A stretch of 64,000 nucleotides of DNA from Vibrio tapetis subsp. quintayensis (GCF_030409945.1 NZ_JAUFQV010000024.1:124001-188000); one strand, 5' to 3'; shown: positions 17,641-27,306, counted from the first letter of the stretch. The notes: generated from the letters alone by a model not told the origin. Made by a program: numbers and translations.

Positions 17641-17662
17641 AAATCAGTTTTGGCGGTTAGGA
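17605..17662. repeat. Right 58-bp direct repeat (ycgN 3' end and terminator)
   Basis: This copy carries the true end of ycgN (stop at 17644-17646) and its minus-strand terminator (stem AATAGGCCAGCG). It is the intact version of the left copy at 16224-16281. Confidence 0.9.
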
Positions 17663-18087
17663 TGGTTCAAGATGTGGTCTTCCCAATCGACCACATCTAC
17701 TTCATATACCACTTTATTGCGAACGCTTTCGCCGGCTGCGTGCATGGCGGATTTCGAACCTGTGATCAATGGGTGCCATACAGGGATTTGCCCACCTTCA
17801 GACAGTACTCGGTATGCGCAGGTGTCTGGTAGCCAATGAAATTCATGGATTTTCTCTCGGCTGAGTTTAAGGCACTCTTCACCAGAGGAGAATCGATTTG
17901 GGTAATCTTTACATGAACAGGTTTTGTTGTTGAGCCAGCTGCAAGCAACATTGGTGTAATACACCTCGTCACTGTCTTCATCCATCAATTTATGCAGGCA
18001 ACATTTACCACAACCATCACATAATGACTCCCACTCTGTCTCGGTCATTTGTTCTAGTTTTTTAGTTTGCCAAAATTGCTCTGTCAT
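17644..18087 (-). CDS. ycgN: YcgN-family cysteine cluster protein
   Basis: This 147-residue protein matches the UPF0260/YcgN family. Cysteines occur in CDGCGKCC near residue 25, then VACSWL, CSCKDYP and a late CAYR. The pattern suggests binding of zinc or an iron-sulfur cluster, but the function is not established. It is divergent from ykgJ-like, another cysteine-cluster gene of the same broad type. Its last six codons and terminator are duplicated on the far side of the RAYT unit. Confidence 0.88.
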   Translation of the reverse strand: MTEQFWQTKKLEQMTETEWESLCDGCGKCCLHKLMDEDSDEVYYTNVACSWLNNKTCSCKDYPNRFSSGEECLKLSREKIHEFHWLPDTCAYRVLSEGGQIPVWHPLITGSKSAMHAAGESVRNKVVYEVDVVDWEDHILNHPNRQN

Positions 18088-18233
18088 GGAATTTACTTCG
18101 TTTAGATAGTGGGGGGCGTTTTATACCCCTGTAGCGCCCAAAATTCAAGCAAGATTATTTTTCACCCGTATGTACTCCGGTTAATAATCTGCTATCATCG
18201 CGCCCCAATTCAAGATTCGGTTAAGTATAAAAG

Positions 18234-18482
18234 ATGGAATGTAGACTGTATTGCGGTGCATGTTGTATTGCCCCAAGTATCTCATCATCAATTCCGGGTA
18301 TGGAAAATGGAAAGCCTGCTGGGGTTCGTTGTATTCAGTTAAATGAAGACAACCTGTGTAAGCTGTTTGGAAAACCCGAGCGACCAAAGGTCTGCCATAT
18401 GTTCAAAGCCTGTCCGACAATCTGTGGCAGTACCAATGAACATGCTATGAAGGTGATCACTGAACTGGAATTAATGACATAA
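18234..18482 (+). CDS. YkgJ-family cysteine cluster protein
   Basis: This short 82-residue protein opens MECRLYCGACCIAPSIS and continues with CIQL, LCKLF, PKVCHMFKACPTICG: a CxxC-rich YkgJ-type putative metal or Fe-S binding fold. It is divergent from ycgN, and the shared intergenic region may co-regulate the two. Function unknown. Confidence 0.8.
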   Translation: MECRLYCGACCIAPSISSSIPGMENGKPAGVRCIQLNEDNLCKLFGKPERPKVCHMFKACPTICGSTNEHAMKVITELELMT

Positions 18483-18520
18483 AAAAACCCCCATGAATTG
18501 GTAATCCAATTATTGGAGGT
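18481..18520 (-). terminator. Terminator at the end of recR
   Basis: On the minus strand, a stem AATTGG-ATTA-CCAATT nested in a G-rich outer pairing is followed by seven T. It closes the dnaX-ybaB-recR transcript. Confidence 0.75.
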
Positions 18521-18540
18521 CAGTTCATAAAGATCGCATC

Positions 18541-19140
18541 TTAGAGCTTTTGTCGACCCAGTAACGAATGGGACAAAGTTGTTCCATCTACTAAATCAAG
18601 CTCACCCCCCATTGGTACACCATGAGCAATACGCGTCGCATTAACTTCATGGGCGTGACACAACTCGGCAATATAATGCGCCGTTGCTTCACCCTCTACC
18701 GTAGGGTTGGTTGCTAAAATCACTTCCGTAATATCACCATGACGTAATCGGTAATCGAGTACATCCAATCCGATATCACTTGGGCCAATGCCATCCAATG
18801 GCGACAAATGCCCCATTAACACAAAATAACGACCAGAAAACTGACCTGTTGCTTCAACAGCCGCGATGTCTGACGGACTTTCCACCACACATAATTGGCC
18901 GTTAGTTTGTCTTTTAGGATTCAAACAAATATTGCAGGTTTCTTCTTCAGTAAACGTGCGGCATTCACTGCAATGGCCGATTTCAGTCATTGCTTGTGCT
19001 AAGGCTTCCGCTAGTTGAAGACCACCTTTTCTATCTCGCTGTAACAAATGAAAGGCCATACGCTGAGCCGACTTGGGGCCAACCCCAGGTAAGCAACGTA
19101 AGGCCTCCATCAATTGTTCCAGCATATGGCTGGTACGCAT
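18541..19140 (-). CDS. recR: Recombination mediator RecR
   Basis: RecR works with RecF and RecO to load RecA at gaps. The 199 residues show an N-terminal helix-hairpin-helix ([17 protein letters not shown]), a C4 zinc finger ([16 protein letters not shown]) and a Toprim domain ([14 protein letters not shown]). The order dnaX-ybaB-recR is conserved across gammaproteobacteria, as here. Confidence 0.97.
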   Translation of the reverse strand: MRTSHMLEQLMEALRCLPGVGPKSAQRMAFHLLQRDRKGGLQLAEALAQAMTEIGHCSECRTFTEEETCNICLNPKRQTNGQLCVVESPSDIAAVEATGQFSGRYFVLMGHLSPLDGIGPSDIGLDVLDYRLRHGDITEVILATNPTVEGEATAHYIAELCHAHEVNATRIAHGVPMGGELDLVDGTTLSHSLLGRQKL

Positions 19141-19182
19141 TTTTTATCTACTTAGTTGAGTTTTAATTTCATCCACTAAGGA

Positions 19183-19512
19183 TTAGAAAGGCATCTTCAT
19201 ACCCGGTGGTAGTTGCATACCTCCAGTTACAGAGCCCATCTTTTCTTTTTGCGTTTCTTCAATGCGACGAGAAGCGTCGTTGAATGCAGCTGCAATCAAG
19301 TCTTCTAGCATTTCTTTGTCGTCTTCCATCAAGCTTTCATCAATGTCGACACGACGAACGCTGTGGCTGCCAGTAATCGTCACTTTTACAAGGCCAGCAC
19401 CAGACTCACCAGTGACTTCCATTGTTGCGATTTCTTCTTGCATTTTCTGCATACGATCTTGCATTTGCTGGGCTTGCTTCATCAAGTTGCCCATACCGCC
19501 TTTACCAAACAT
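19183..19512 (-). CDS. ybaB: Nucleoid-associated protein YbaB/EbfC
   Basis: This 109-residue DNA-binding protein has a Met/Gln-rich N-terminus ([20 protein letters not shown]) and the conserved [15 protein letters not shown] core. It binds DNA as a dimer. It sits between dnaX and recR, the standard location. Confidence 0.95.
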   Translation of the reverse strand: MFGKGGMGNLMKQAQQMQDRMQKMQEEIATMEVTGESGAGLVKVTITGSHSVRRVDIDESLMEDDKEMLEDLIAAAFNDASRRIEETQKEKMGSVTGGMQLPPGMKMPF

Positions 19513-19665
19513 TGCTATTCTCTCTGGTCTATATTGGGTTACGAGTTATTTATGGGGTTAAAAACATCAGCTTTCAACCTCTACTCTATTAAGTTGAATC
19601 ACTATTGACTTGTTATCTAATAAAATCAATCACGATTCACTGCATTAACTGTTATTTTGCCGCGA

Positions 19666-21891
19666 CTAAATTGGCCTTACGCTGTCTCTATCCAACTCGG
19701 CAGCAAAACGTCTTTGTATAAATTGTACATGATGATCGCCATTTAAGCTCTGGTGAGCTTGCTGAAGTTTACCTTGATACAGGGCTTCTCTTAACTCCAG
19801 CGGCGTTTGGCCATCTTCACCGATGCTCACAGTCAGCTCACATGCTTCGCCCAATACATCACTTAGGCTCTGTGCTAAATCTTGCTGAGCTTTCTCTGTA
19901 TTCAAGTGTGCATGGCTTTGGCGCAACGTTAATTGAACCTGGCTGCCTTGCTGCTTAAACGATGAATTAAGCGCTAGCTGCTCAACCATTTTTGCGGTCT
20001 CTAACTTATTTGCAAGCGCTGCCCAATGATCTTGAGCGAGTGACTCTTCGGCTAATTTCAACGCCATCTCTGGGGTTTTAATATGCTCTAGCGCTCGCTT
20101 TAATTCACTTGGTGTCAGCTCTTTTTTTACTTCAACCGGTACTTCTTTGATCGCTTTCCATTGATAAGGTTCATTATCTTTTACAACCTCATCGACAGGG
20201 CCTGGTAATTGAGGACGCGACGCCTGCCCAGATGGCGCTCGTTGAGCGATACGCTCAATGGCCGTCTGCTTTTTATTTGCTGGAGTCGCACTAGCCTTTT
20301 TTGGAGCACCAGTTTTTGAAACACCTGAATTTAGAGAACCAGAGCCGCTTGGCGCAGGTGCACTGCTGCCTCTTTTACTTCTTAACTGGTGGCGTAAGCC
20401 CGATATTGGCGACTTTTTCTCAGGTGCCGCTGCACTCGGCTGCACGGTTTGCTCTACCGGTGGTGCATTTGTGTATTGTTGCTGCTCATAGCCCATCGGT
20501 GGCGCTGACTGCATGCCTTGCTCATCGTATTGAGCATACTCTGCCGGCATCATCTCATGAGGCGACGGGGGCGCTTCTGAAGATGGTTGTTGAAACTGCG
20601 GTTGATTACGGTTCGGGTTCGCCTTCGGATTAATCACGGGTATCGATGGAGCAGGCTGCATAGCTGGCGCCTGTGTCGTTGCCTGCTGCATAACAGGTTG
20701 TGTCACTGGCTGCGAAACCGGTTGTCCGTTTGATTGTGACGCAGGCGCGACGACGGGCGTGGCTGGTGCTTGCGTAACATTGACTTCTATCGGCAGAGCT
20801 TGCACTGGTGCTGGTTTAAACGCCATCATTCGTAACACAACCATCTCGACACCCATTCTCGCAGTCGGTGCGAGGGGGATGTCTTGACGACCTTTTACTG
20901 CAATTTGGTAATAGAGTTGAACGTCTTGAGCAGACAAAGCTTGCGAAAGCATTTCAATTTGTTCCGCATCGGGTTGCGCTTTATCAAGAGAAGCAGGTAA
21001 CGCTTGGTACATAGCAATACGATGTAACTGCGCGGCTAACTGTTGCAGTAAGCCGTCCCATTCCACCCCATTTTTTGCCAACGCATCCAACTTATCCATA
21101 GCGACAGACGCACTTTTTTTGCTGATCGCATCCAACAGGTGAATCGCTTGGTCGGTATCCAGAGTACCCAGCATATTAGAAACGGTGTCAACATTGACGA
21201 CTCCGTTACCAAGCGCAATGGCCTGATCCGTTAAGCTGAGTGCGTCTCGCATACTTCCGTCGGCGGCGTGAGAGATCATCCCTAATGCACGAGCTTCAGT
21301 CGTCACTTGCTCATTTGCTAATATGTGGTCAAGCTGCTCGTGGATTTGATCCACGCTAATTGGCTTTAGGTGAAACTGCAAACAGCGCGACAGAATCGTC
21401 ACTGGTAGCTTTTGAGGATCCGTTGTCGCAAGTAGAAACTTGACGTACTCCGGTGGCTCTTCCAGTGTTTTGAGTAATGCATTAAAGCTGTGACGCGACA
21501 GCATGTGCACTTCATCAATCAGATAAACTTTAAATCTCCCACGAGCTGGTTTGTACTGCACGTTATCTAGCAGTTCTCGCGTATCTTCGACTTTTGTACG
21601 CGATGCGGCATCGATTTCGAGTAAATCTACGAAACGGCCCTCATCGATTTCTTTACAAGTAGCGCACTCACCACAAGGGGTTGCCGTGATCCCGGTTTCA
21701 CAGTTAAGTCCTTTAGCAAAAAGGCGTCCAATCGAGGTCTTTCCCACACCACGGGTGCCACTAAATAAGTAGGCATGATGAAGACGATTCTGCTTAAGTG
21801 CATTTTCTAATGCCGTAAGAACGTGAGCCTGACCAACGACTTGGTCGAACTGGTTCGGGCGCCACTTACGCGCTAGGGCTAAATAGCTCAT
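19666..21891 (-). CDS. dnaX: DNA polymerase III tau/gamma clamp-loader subunit
   Basis: The clamp-loader ATPase and polymerase organiser. It has Walker A GTRGVGKTS near residue 45, a four-cysteine zinc module CGECATCKEIDEGRF, and LIDEVHMLS Walker B. Residues ~370-530 form a Pro/Gln/Ala-rich linker, and the tau-specific C-terminus follows, to 741 residues. A slippery A-AAA-AAG heptamer occurs at codons 530-532 (minus strand, 20302 down to 20296). A -1 shift there would add one glycine and stop at a TAG, giving a 533-residue gamma form. ybaB and recR lie downstream. Confidence 0.96.
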   Translation of the reverse strand: MSYLALARKWRPNQFDQVVGQAHVLTALENALKQNRLHHAYLFSGTRGVGKTSIGRLFAKGLNCETGITATPCGECATCKEIDEGRFVDLLEIDAASRTKVEDTRELLDNVQYKPARGRFKVYLIDEVHMLSRHSFNALLKTLEEPPEYVKFLLATTDPQKLPVTILSRCLQFHLKPISVDQIHEQLDHILANEQVTTEARALGMISHAADGSMRDALSLTDQAIALGNGVVNVDTVSNMLGTLDTDQAIHLLDAISKKSASVAMDKLDALAKNGVEWDGLLQQLAAQLHRIAMYQALPASLDKAQPDAEQIEMLSQALSAQDVQLYYQIAVKGRQDIPLAPTARMGVEMVVLRMMAFKPAPVQALPIEVNVTQAPATPVVAPASQSNGQPVSQPVTQPVMQQATTQAPAMQPAPSIPVINPKANPNRNQPQFQQPSSEAPPSPHEMMPAEYAQYDEQGMQSAPPMGYEQQQYTNAPPVEQTVQPSAAAPEKKSPISGLRHQLRSKRGSSAPAPSGSGSLNSGVSKTGAPKKASATPANKKQTAIERIAQRAPSGQASRPQLPGPVDEVVKDNEPYQWKAIKEVPVEVKKELTPSELKRALEHIKTPEMALKLAEESLAQDHWAALANKLETAKMVEQLALNSSFKQQGSQVQLTLRQSHAHLNTEKAQQDLAQSLSDVLGEACELTVSIGEDGQTPLELREALYQGKLQQAHQSLNGDHHVQFIQRRFAAELDRDSVRPI
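20291..20304 (-). promoter_or_regulatory. Probable programmed -1 frameshift site in dnaX
   Basis: Zero-frame codons read CCA AAA AAG GCT AGT. The A-AAA-AAG heptamer is the same as the E. coli dnaX site. In the -1 frame the next codons are GGC and TAG, so gamma would end two codons after slippage. A hairpin (TTGAGCG-TAT-CGCTCAA) lies about 40 nt downstream; I could not confirm an upstream stimulatory ribosome-binding-like element. Confidence 0.75.
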
Positions 21892-21916
21892 TTAAAATTT
21901 CCGATTGGGGGAGAGG

Positions 21917-21974
21917 GTGCTAAAAGCTAGTGCTACAAGCTAAGAGGTCTGTGCGAAGCTTTTGACTTCGCACA
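21917..21974. repeat. dnaX-apt spacer: GCTAAAAGCTAG-type repeat and hairpin
   Basis: The spacer begins GTGCTAAAAGCTAG and TGCTACAAGCTAAG (21917-21944), nearly repeated at 50274-50302. It continues with a hairpin TGTGCGAAG / CTTCGCACA. It may also slow transcription after apt. Confidence 0.6.
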
Positions 21975-21988
21975 TCTAGCTTAGGCAG

Positions 21989-22534
21989 TTAGTGACCGTC
22001 AAACTCACAAATGCTGTAAACCGTTAGACCCATTTCTTGCAAACGAGTTTCACCACCGATCTCCGGCAGGTTAATAACAAACGCTGCGTGCTCTACTTCA
22101 CCACCTAACTGGCGGATCAGCTTAGTTGTTGCTTCAATTGTACCGCCTGTTGCTAGCAAGTCATCAACTACTAGCACTTTATCGCCAGCTTCAATCGCAT
22201 CCGTATGAATTTCAAGCGTATCGGTACCGTATTCTAGGTCGTAAGTCTGGCCGATGGTCTTACGTGGCAATTTACCTGGCTTACGTACTGGCACAAAACC
22301 AACGCCTAACTCTAACGCTAAAGGAGCGCCAAAAAGGAAACCGCGAGCTTCTGTACCAACAATTTTTGTAAAACCCATGCCTTGGTATTTCTCTACCAAG
22401 AGCTTAATCGTAGCGCGATAAGCTGCAGGATCTTCCATTAAGCTGGTCACATCTCTAAATAGAATGCCTGCTTTTGGGTAATCCGGAATGCTCTTGATAC
22501 TTGCTTTAATTTGGGCGATGGTTTGTTCAGTCAT
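21989..22534 (-). CDS. apt: Adenine phosphoribosyltransferase
   Basis: Salvages adenine to AMP using PRPP. The PRPP-binding loop reads [20 protein letters not shown] near residues 119-138, and the family segments [19 protein letters not shown] and [11 protein letters not shown] are present. Length 181. It lies upstream of dnaX as in many gammaproteobacteria. Confidence 0.96.
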   Translation of the reverse strand: MTEQTIAQIKASIKSIPDYPKAGILFRDVTSLMEDPAAYRATIKLLVEKYQGMGFTKIVGTEARGFLFGAPLALELGVGFVPVRKPGKLPRKTIGQTYDLEYGTDTLEIHTDAIEAGDKVLVVDDLLATGGTIEATTKLIRQLGGEVEHAAFVINLPEIGGETRLQEMGLTVYSICEFDGH

Positions 22535-22629
22535 AATAGTCGTCTTTATATATCGGTTGATCGACGTCAGCTACTGATTAGATGTCGACAACACTTTGCT
22601 TTTGGTTTCTGTACATTATCTACAGACCA

Positions 22630-22662
22630 TAAAAAATAACGCCCACTAAATAGAGCGGGCAC
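22630..22662 (-). terminator. Terminator after ybaN
   Basis: Minus-strand GCCCGC and a complementary GGGC arm around an A/T-rich loop, followed by TTATTTTTT. Confidence 0.6.
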
Positions 22663-22676
22663 AGTTCTCTTTAATG

Positions 22677-23069
22677 TTAGTGATTTTCTTGGTGCTCAGC
22701 AACCGGATCATGGATAGGTACACCACGAAACCAAGTGATCAAGACCACAAGCACGACAACTAAGAATAACTTCACCCAAAGCAAGGGGGCTAACGCAATT
22801 GAAAAAGAGAAACTGATTGCTATAAACCAATACGCACGATGTTTAACAGCTTTTGTAACGGCTCCATGCTGGTGCCAATTGGTAAGAATAGGGCCAAATG
22901 ATGGGTGGCTATGCAGCCAATGGTGGAATTTAGGGCTTCCACGCATAAAGCACGCGCTGGCCAACAGTAGAAAAGGAGTCGTGGGCAATACTGGCAATGG
23001 GATACCAATAATACCAAGCAACAACGCTAGGCAACCAATCAGATTGAAAAATGCACGCTTAATTGCAAT
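22677..23069 (-). CDS. ybaN: YbaN/DUF454 inner-membrane protein (probable ATT start)
   Basis: This is a DUF454 membrane protein; E. coli YbaN is ~125 residues and lies near apt. The conserved core PLPVLPTTPFLLLASACF is at the start of the longest ordinary reading frame, but the matching N-terminal helix (FFNLIGCLALLLGIIG) continues upstream with no ATG/GTG/TTG. The first stop upstream is at 23082-23084. A GGAG at 23076-23079 sits 6 nt before an ATT at 23067-23069, so ATT is the likely initiator and gives 130 residues. The first TTG (23024) would delete the first helix. Function unknown. Confidence 0.75.
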   Translation of the reverse strand: MAIKRAFFNLIGCLALLLGIIGIPLPVLPTTPFLLLASACFMRGSPKFHHWLHSHPSFGPILTNWHQHGAVTKAVKHRAYWFIAISFSFSIALAPLLWVKLFLVVVLVVLITWFRGVPIHDPVAEHQENH

Positions 23070-23088
23070 AACCGACTCCGTTTATTAA

Positions 23089-23214
23089 TTAGTATCCGTT
23101 AAACACTTGAAACAAGGTCAGCGTTGCAGGAAGAGTAGGTATTAATAACACGGCAATAAAGCCGATAAAATAGAAAATGTTATATGGGTCTTGATGAGCG
23201 TTTGTTGCTTCCAT
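23089..23214 (-). CDS. 41-residue membrane miniprotein
   Basis: A complete small frame (ATG at 23212-23214, TAA at 23089-23091) reads MEATNAHQDPYNIFYFIGFI... and ends FQVFNGY. It has a charged/polar N-terminus and one hydrophobic segment of ~20 residues (FYFIGFIAVLLIPTLPATLT). A weak GAGA ribosome binding site precedes it. It stops 20 bp before the ybaN start on the same strand, so the two probably form an operon. Its compact sense is not explained by any overlapping gene. I do not recognise a family. Confidence 0.65.
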   Translation of the reverse strand: MEATNAHQDPYNIFYFIGFIAVLLIPTLPATLTLFQVFNGY

Positions 23215-23429
23215 TACTTTCTCACTGTTTTATTATTTTATCCCCTTAAGCATGCCTCATGCGAGCCTAAGGAAAGACTGATTGCGTGAGAATATAGCTC
23301 AATCTTGCACAGGCAAAAACCCAGCAACTTCATGGTTATTAACAGTAATTTAACCAAAAACAAACCCAGACAAACACTTAGAGAGTATTTACCTGGGCTA
23401 TTTAGTGATCCGTACGAGTTTTAGTGGTG

Positions 23430-24542
23430 TCAATTCACATTATTTGGTGAGATATTTAAACTAAAACTGACGCTTCCAAGCCTATTGAGATTCAACTGCC
23501 CTCCTCCTAACATGTTCAATTGTTGAAATGTTGCGGTAGTCGCACAGCCTTCCCCCATTAACGTGCCTGGTAAAATGTGAGTATTGATACTGCCATTAGC
23601 CCATACGCATTCCAACCCAGTAGATGCGACTGCGATTGAGCCATCGGTCATATCTGCAACACCAAACAACCCTTTGATTGGTTCCGCATAATCTGAACAA
23701 GCAATGCCTTTTTCAATGGTGCTTAACATTTGCTTTAAATCGATAAGCTCATGAGCTTTGTTACGAAGGTAGTCATTAAACAAGGCGCGAATCAGCAAGG
23801 TAGTCGCAACAGACGACTCACCGCCAGACGAAGCGTCCACCATGTAAAAAACAAATTGGCCTTCCATAACCCACGCGTAATCGATAACAAATGGCAGCTG
23901 TTCTGAAGATTGCAGTAAGCGATAGTTGCACTTCCAACCGCCTTGCGTGGTGTCTCTATCTGGGAGCAAGGCTTCCAACAGTTGCCGAGCCATGTTGGGG
24001 TTCTCTTGCAACTCACCCAAATGCCAATGTAACTCTTGCTCTTCAGGTAACTGACCATTTGAGTCAACTCTAAACCACTGACTAGCGAAATCCCTTTGCT
24101 CGGCATCGATCTCCTCCGCATCCGACATGGTATTCTCAATCGCCCCTTTGAGGTGATTAAGATCGGTAATCGGTTTTGTTAGGAAATCCTTAATACCGAA
24201 CCGCAGTGCTCGTGCCACATCAGACATTTCTTCAGTGGCCGAAACGACGATCATAGGCAGTGATGGGTACTCCCAGCACACCTCTTCCGCAAATTCGATT
24301 CCATTTAGTATCGGCATAGATAAGTCACAGATAACCAAGTCCGGCACTTGTATCCGCAGTTTTTGTAACCCATCTAACCCGTTAACGGCTTCCATTACTT
24401 CATAGCCTAGTTTGGCTAAAAACCCACTGATCATAGTACGAAAAACGGCATCGTCATCGACAATCATCACTACGGATTGTTGCATACTCACATTCGTAAC
24501 CATTTGATGTTCTGTAAAATTTTGCTTTACCAAAGACTTCAT
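23430..24542 (-). CDS. rssB: RssB-like response regulator
   Basis: This has an N-terminal receiver (VMIVDDDAVFRTMISGFLAK, phosphoacceptor in VICDLSMP, lysine in LTKPIT) and a C-terminal degenerate PP2C-like domain. Close matches to E. coli RssB include VVSATEEMSDVARALRFGIK, KCNYRLL and LLIRALFNDYL. RssB targets sigma S (RpoS) to ClpXP, so this should limit the general stress response. At 370 residues it is about 30 longer than E. coli RssB (337). Several in-frame methionines occur in the first 20 residues, so the exact start is uncertain. It is divergent from a LysR regulator. Confidence 0.8.
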   Translation of the reverse strand: MKSLVKQNFTEHQMVTNVSMQQSVVMIVDDDAVFRTMISGFLAKLGYEVMEAVNGLDGLQKLRIQVPDLVICDLSMPILNGIEFAEEVCWEYPSLPMIVVSATEEMSDVARALRFGIKDFLTKPITDLNHLKGAIENTMSDAEEIDAEQRDFASQWFRVDSNGQLPEEQELHWHLGELQENPNMARQLLEALLPDRDTTQGGWKCNYRLLQSSEQLPFVIDYAWVMEGQFVFYMVDASSGGESSVATTLLIRALFNDYLRNKAHELIDLKQMLSTIEKGIACSDYAEPIKGLFGVADMTDGSIAVASTGLECVWANGSINTHILPGTLMGEGCATTATFQQLNMLGGGQLNLNRLGSVSFSLNISPNNVN

Positions 24543-24785
24543 AATAAACCAACCTCAAAGACCGTGACTCATTTTTTATTATTATTGTTCTACTTTAAAA
24601 AGTAGTTCGTATCTGTTGATTACTCAACCTAAGTTAGAGAAGCAAATTCAGACCTGCGCCTCAAATTGATGAATCTATCGCTAAGTTCTTGATACACACA
24701 TGGACAAAAATGTTGACTTGAAACAACACCAATATGGAAACATAGGTTACACTTCTTAGTTCCGCATCCATTCTGTGTCTTTATA

Positions 24786-25661
24786 ATGAAACTAGATGAT
24801 CTAAATCTATTCCGCCTTGTGATTGAAAACGGCAGCTATACAGCAACCTCCCGGAAAACACTGATACCGGTAGCGACCATTACTCGTCGTATTCAAGCAC
24901 TAGAAGATTCGCTTAACTTGCGACTTCTCAATCGTCATGCGAGAAAGTTGGCACTCACAGAAGCGGGAGAACGCTTTTATGAAGAGTGTTCACCATTATT
25001 ACAACAACTTGCGAGTACCGCAGAATTCATCACCGATGATTGTAAAGGCGCCTCTGGCAAGCTAAGAATTTCTGCTCCATCTAACATCACTAAGCGTATG
25101 ATCATGCCGATTCTGAATGATTTCATGATGGCATACCCAGACATCCGCCTTGAACTTGCTATGACAAACCGCGCCGATGAACTGGATCCAACTGAATGGG
25201 ACGTCATCTTTCGGGTTGGCCCTCAACGCGACTCTAGCTTGATCGCCCGTAAAATCAATTCCGTCGAAGACGTACTTGTCGCTAGCCCTGAATACCTGAA
25301 ACAAAGCCGTCCTCTTAATCATGCGGAAGATCTTCGTGAACACGCACTTTTAAAAGGTAGTCCATTAATGCGTTGGCAGCTTTCAAATAATGAAGGCGAA
25401 ACTGTAACGGTTAATGAACGAGGACGCATAGAGGCAAGTGAATTGAACGTGGTACGTCGAGCATGTGCGGCGGGGTTAGGGATCACACTGATGCCAAATG
25501 TCATGGTAGACAACTACATAGAAAATGGTGAATTGGTACGAGTATTAAGCTCTTGGGTGTCTAATCAGCGCGAGGTTTATATGCTATACAACCACAAAGA
25601 TCATCAACCGGAGAAAGTTCGCCTGCTGATTGATTTCTTTAGCCAACACTCCATAAAGTAA
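24786..25661 (+). CDS. LysR-family transcriptional regulator
   Basis: A 291-residue LysR protein. The N-terminal winged helix reads ATSRKTLIPVATITRRIQ with ALTEAGERFYEEC at its end; a substrate-binding domain follows. The region resembles the AaeR/DsdC subgroup. It stands alone, divergent from rssB, and no target can be named. A strong bidirectional terminator separates it from purF. Confidence 0.85.
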   Translation: MKLDDLNLFRLVIENGSYTATSRKTLIPVATITRRIQALEDSLNLRLLNRHARKLALTEAGERFYEECSPLLQQLASTAEFITDDCKGASGKLRISAPSNITKRMIMPILNDFMMAYPDIRLELAMTNRADELDPTEWDVIFRVGPQRDSSLIARKINSVEDVLVASPEYLKQSRPLNHAEDLREHALLKGSPLMRWQLSNNEGETVTVNERGRIEASELNVVRRACAAGLGITLMPNVMVDNYIENGELVRVLSSWVSNQREVYMLYNHKDHQPEKVRLLIDFFSQHSIK

Positions 25662-25683
25662 TCACTACGTAAAGCCTAAAGAC

Positions 25684-25721
25684 AAAAAAGCCAGAGCAGT
25701 ATGAACTGTTCTGGCTTTTTT
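25684..25721. terminator. Bidirectional terminator between LysR gene and purF
   Basis: AAAAAAGCCAGAGCAGT and its inverted copy ACTGTTCTGGCTTTTTT around a 4-nt loop give A/T runs on both strands. Confidence 0.9.
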
Positions 25722-25758
25722 AATGAATCAACGTTAACTCACTAACGAGGTAGTCAGC

Positions 25759-27273
25759 TTATGCGCCTTCGTTGTGCATCTCTAGTGACGCTAAGTCTTG
25801 CTGAATATCGCGCTGAAATTTTGCATCATCATTACGCAATGACTCTAGGAACTCCAAGTATTCTTGGTTCACATCACCCGTTACGTATTCACCGTTAAAT
25901 ACAGATGTTTCGAATCGAGCGATATCAGGGTTTCCAGTACCAACCGCGACAACAAGATCTTCAAGTAATTGGTACATTAGCGCATCGGCGCCGATCATCT
26001 TACAGATTTCATCGTTATCACGACCGTGAGCGATCAACTCGTTCGCACTTGGCATATCGATACCGTATACGTTAGGGAAGCGAACTTCCGGAGCCGCTGA
26101 AACCATATAAACGTTCTTAGCACCTGAATCACGAGCCATTTCAATGATTTGCTCAGACGTAGTACCACGCACGATAGAGTCATCGACCAACAACACGTTT
26201 TTACCTTTGAATTCAGAACGAATAGCGTTGAGCTTGCGACGAACGGATTTCTTACGCTGCTGCTGACCTGGCATGATAAACGTACGGCCAACGTAACGAT
26301 TCTTTACAAAACCTTGACGGTATGGCTTATCAATAATCTGCGAAATTTCAAGTGCGATATCACAAGACGTTTCAGGAATTGGAATAACAACATCGATATC
26401 CAAATCTTCCCATTCCGTCTTAATGCGCTCACCTAGCTTTTTACCCATTTCGCCACGAGCACTGTAAACAGAGACTTTATCGATAAACGAATCTGGACGA
26501 GCAAAGTAAACAAATTCAAAGATACAAGGGTTAACTTGTGGGTTTTCTGCACACTGCTGCGTGAAAAGCTCACCGTCAAACGTTGCGTAAACCGCTTCAC
26601 CAGGTGCCACATCACGAACAAAATCAAAACCAACCGCATCAAGAGCAACAGATTCTGAAGCAACCATGTACTCAGTACGGCCACCTTCCACTTCGCGCTT
26701 GCCAAGGCAAAGAGGACGAATGCCGTTAGGGTCACGGAATGCAACCATACCGTGGCCGATGATCATCGCCGTTACAGCGTAAGCACCACGAATTTGCTTA
26801 TGAACGTGTGAGATCGCCGTGAAAACGGTATCTTTCGTTACTTCTTTCGTTAGGTCGATTTCGTGCGCAAGGATATTCAGCAGAACTTCTGAATCAGACG
26901 TCGTGTTAACGTGGCGGCGTGCTGTCTCAAACAGAGTTTCACGAAGCTCATGAGCGTTAGTCAGGTTACCATTGTGCGCAAGCGTAATGCCGTATGGCGA
27001 GTTTACGTAAAATGGCTGTGCTTCAGAAGCGCTAGAGCTACCCGCTGTTGGGTAACGAACATGGCCAATACCAACCGTACCTTGAAGACGTTGCATATGC
27101 TTAGCTTCAAATACATCTTTTACTAAACCGTTCGCCTTTCTCAGACGAAAACGATTGCTTTCGATGGTAATTATACCAGCGGCATCCTGGCCACGATGCT
27201 GTAACACAGTCAAGGCGTCATAAATCGACTGATTTACAGGAGTTGTACCCACGATTCCAACAATACCACACAT
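25759..27273 (-). CDS. purF: Amidophosphoribosyltransferase
   Basis: This is the first committed enzyme of purine synthesis, which makes 5-phosphoribosylamine from PRPP and glutamine. The nucleophile Cys follows the initiator Met (MCGIVGIVG). The PRTase loop [17 protein letters not shown] (about 365-381) is intact, and the length (504) is standard. It is 33 bp downstream of cvpA, as in E. coli, and is expected to be under PurR through the box before cvpA. Confidence 0.97.
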   Translation of the reverse strand: MCGIVGIVGTTPVNQSIYDALTVLQHRGQDAAGIITIESNRFRLRKANGLVKDVFEAKHMQRLQGTVGIGHVRYPTAGSSSASEAQPFYVNSPYGITLAHNGNLTNAHELRETLFETARRHVNTTSDSEVLLNILAHEIDLTKEVTKDTVFTAISHVHKQIRGAYAVTAMIIGHGMVAFRDPNGIRPLCLGKREVEGGRTEYMVASESVALDAVGFDFVRDVAPGEAVYATFDGELFTQQCAENPQVNPCIFEFVYFARPDSFIDKVSVYSARGEMGKKLGERIKTEWEDLDIDVVIPIPETSCDIALEISQIIDKPYRQGFVKNRYVGRTFIMPGQQQRKKSVRRKLNAIRSEFKGKNVLLVDDSIVRGTTSEQIIEMARDSGAKNVYMVSAAPEVRFPNVYGIDMPSANELIAHGRDNDEICKMIGADALMYQLLEDLVVAVGTGNPDIARFETSVFNGEYVTGDVNQEYLEFLESLRNDDAKFQRDIQQDLASLEMHNEGA

Positions 27274-27306
27274 GTATTAAACCCTCGGTTTGCGGCTAAG
27301 CTGGCG

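Larger units (their letters stand above)
16224..17662 (+). mobile_element. RAYT/IS200-like transposase unit bounded by 58-bp direct repeats
   Basis: The unit contains one Y1 transposase gene. Just inside the direct repeats are inverted sequences: GACACACAC at 16291-16299 and its exact complement GTGTGTGTC at 17574-17582, with a further shared AAACGACT on each side. The right non-coding flank has a hairpin CCAGC-ATTGA-GCTGG at 17409-17423. No classic insertion sequence ends were identified. The repeat distance is 1,381 bp. Confidence 0.65.
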
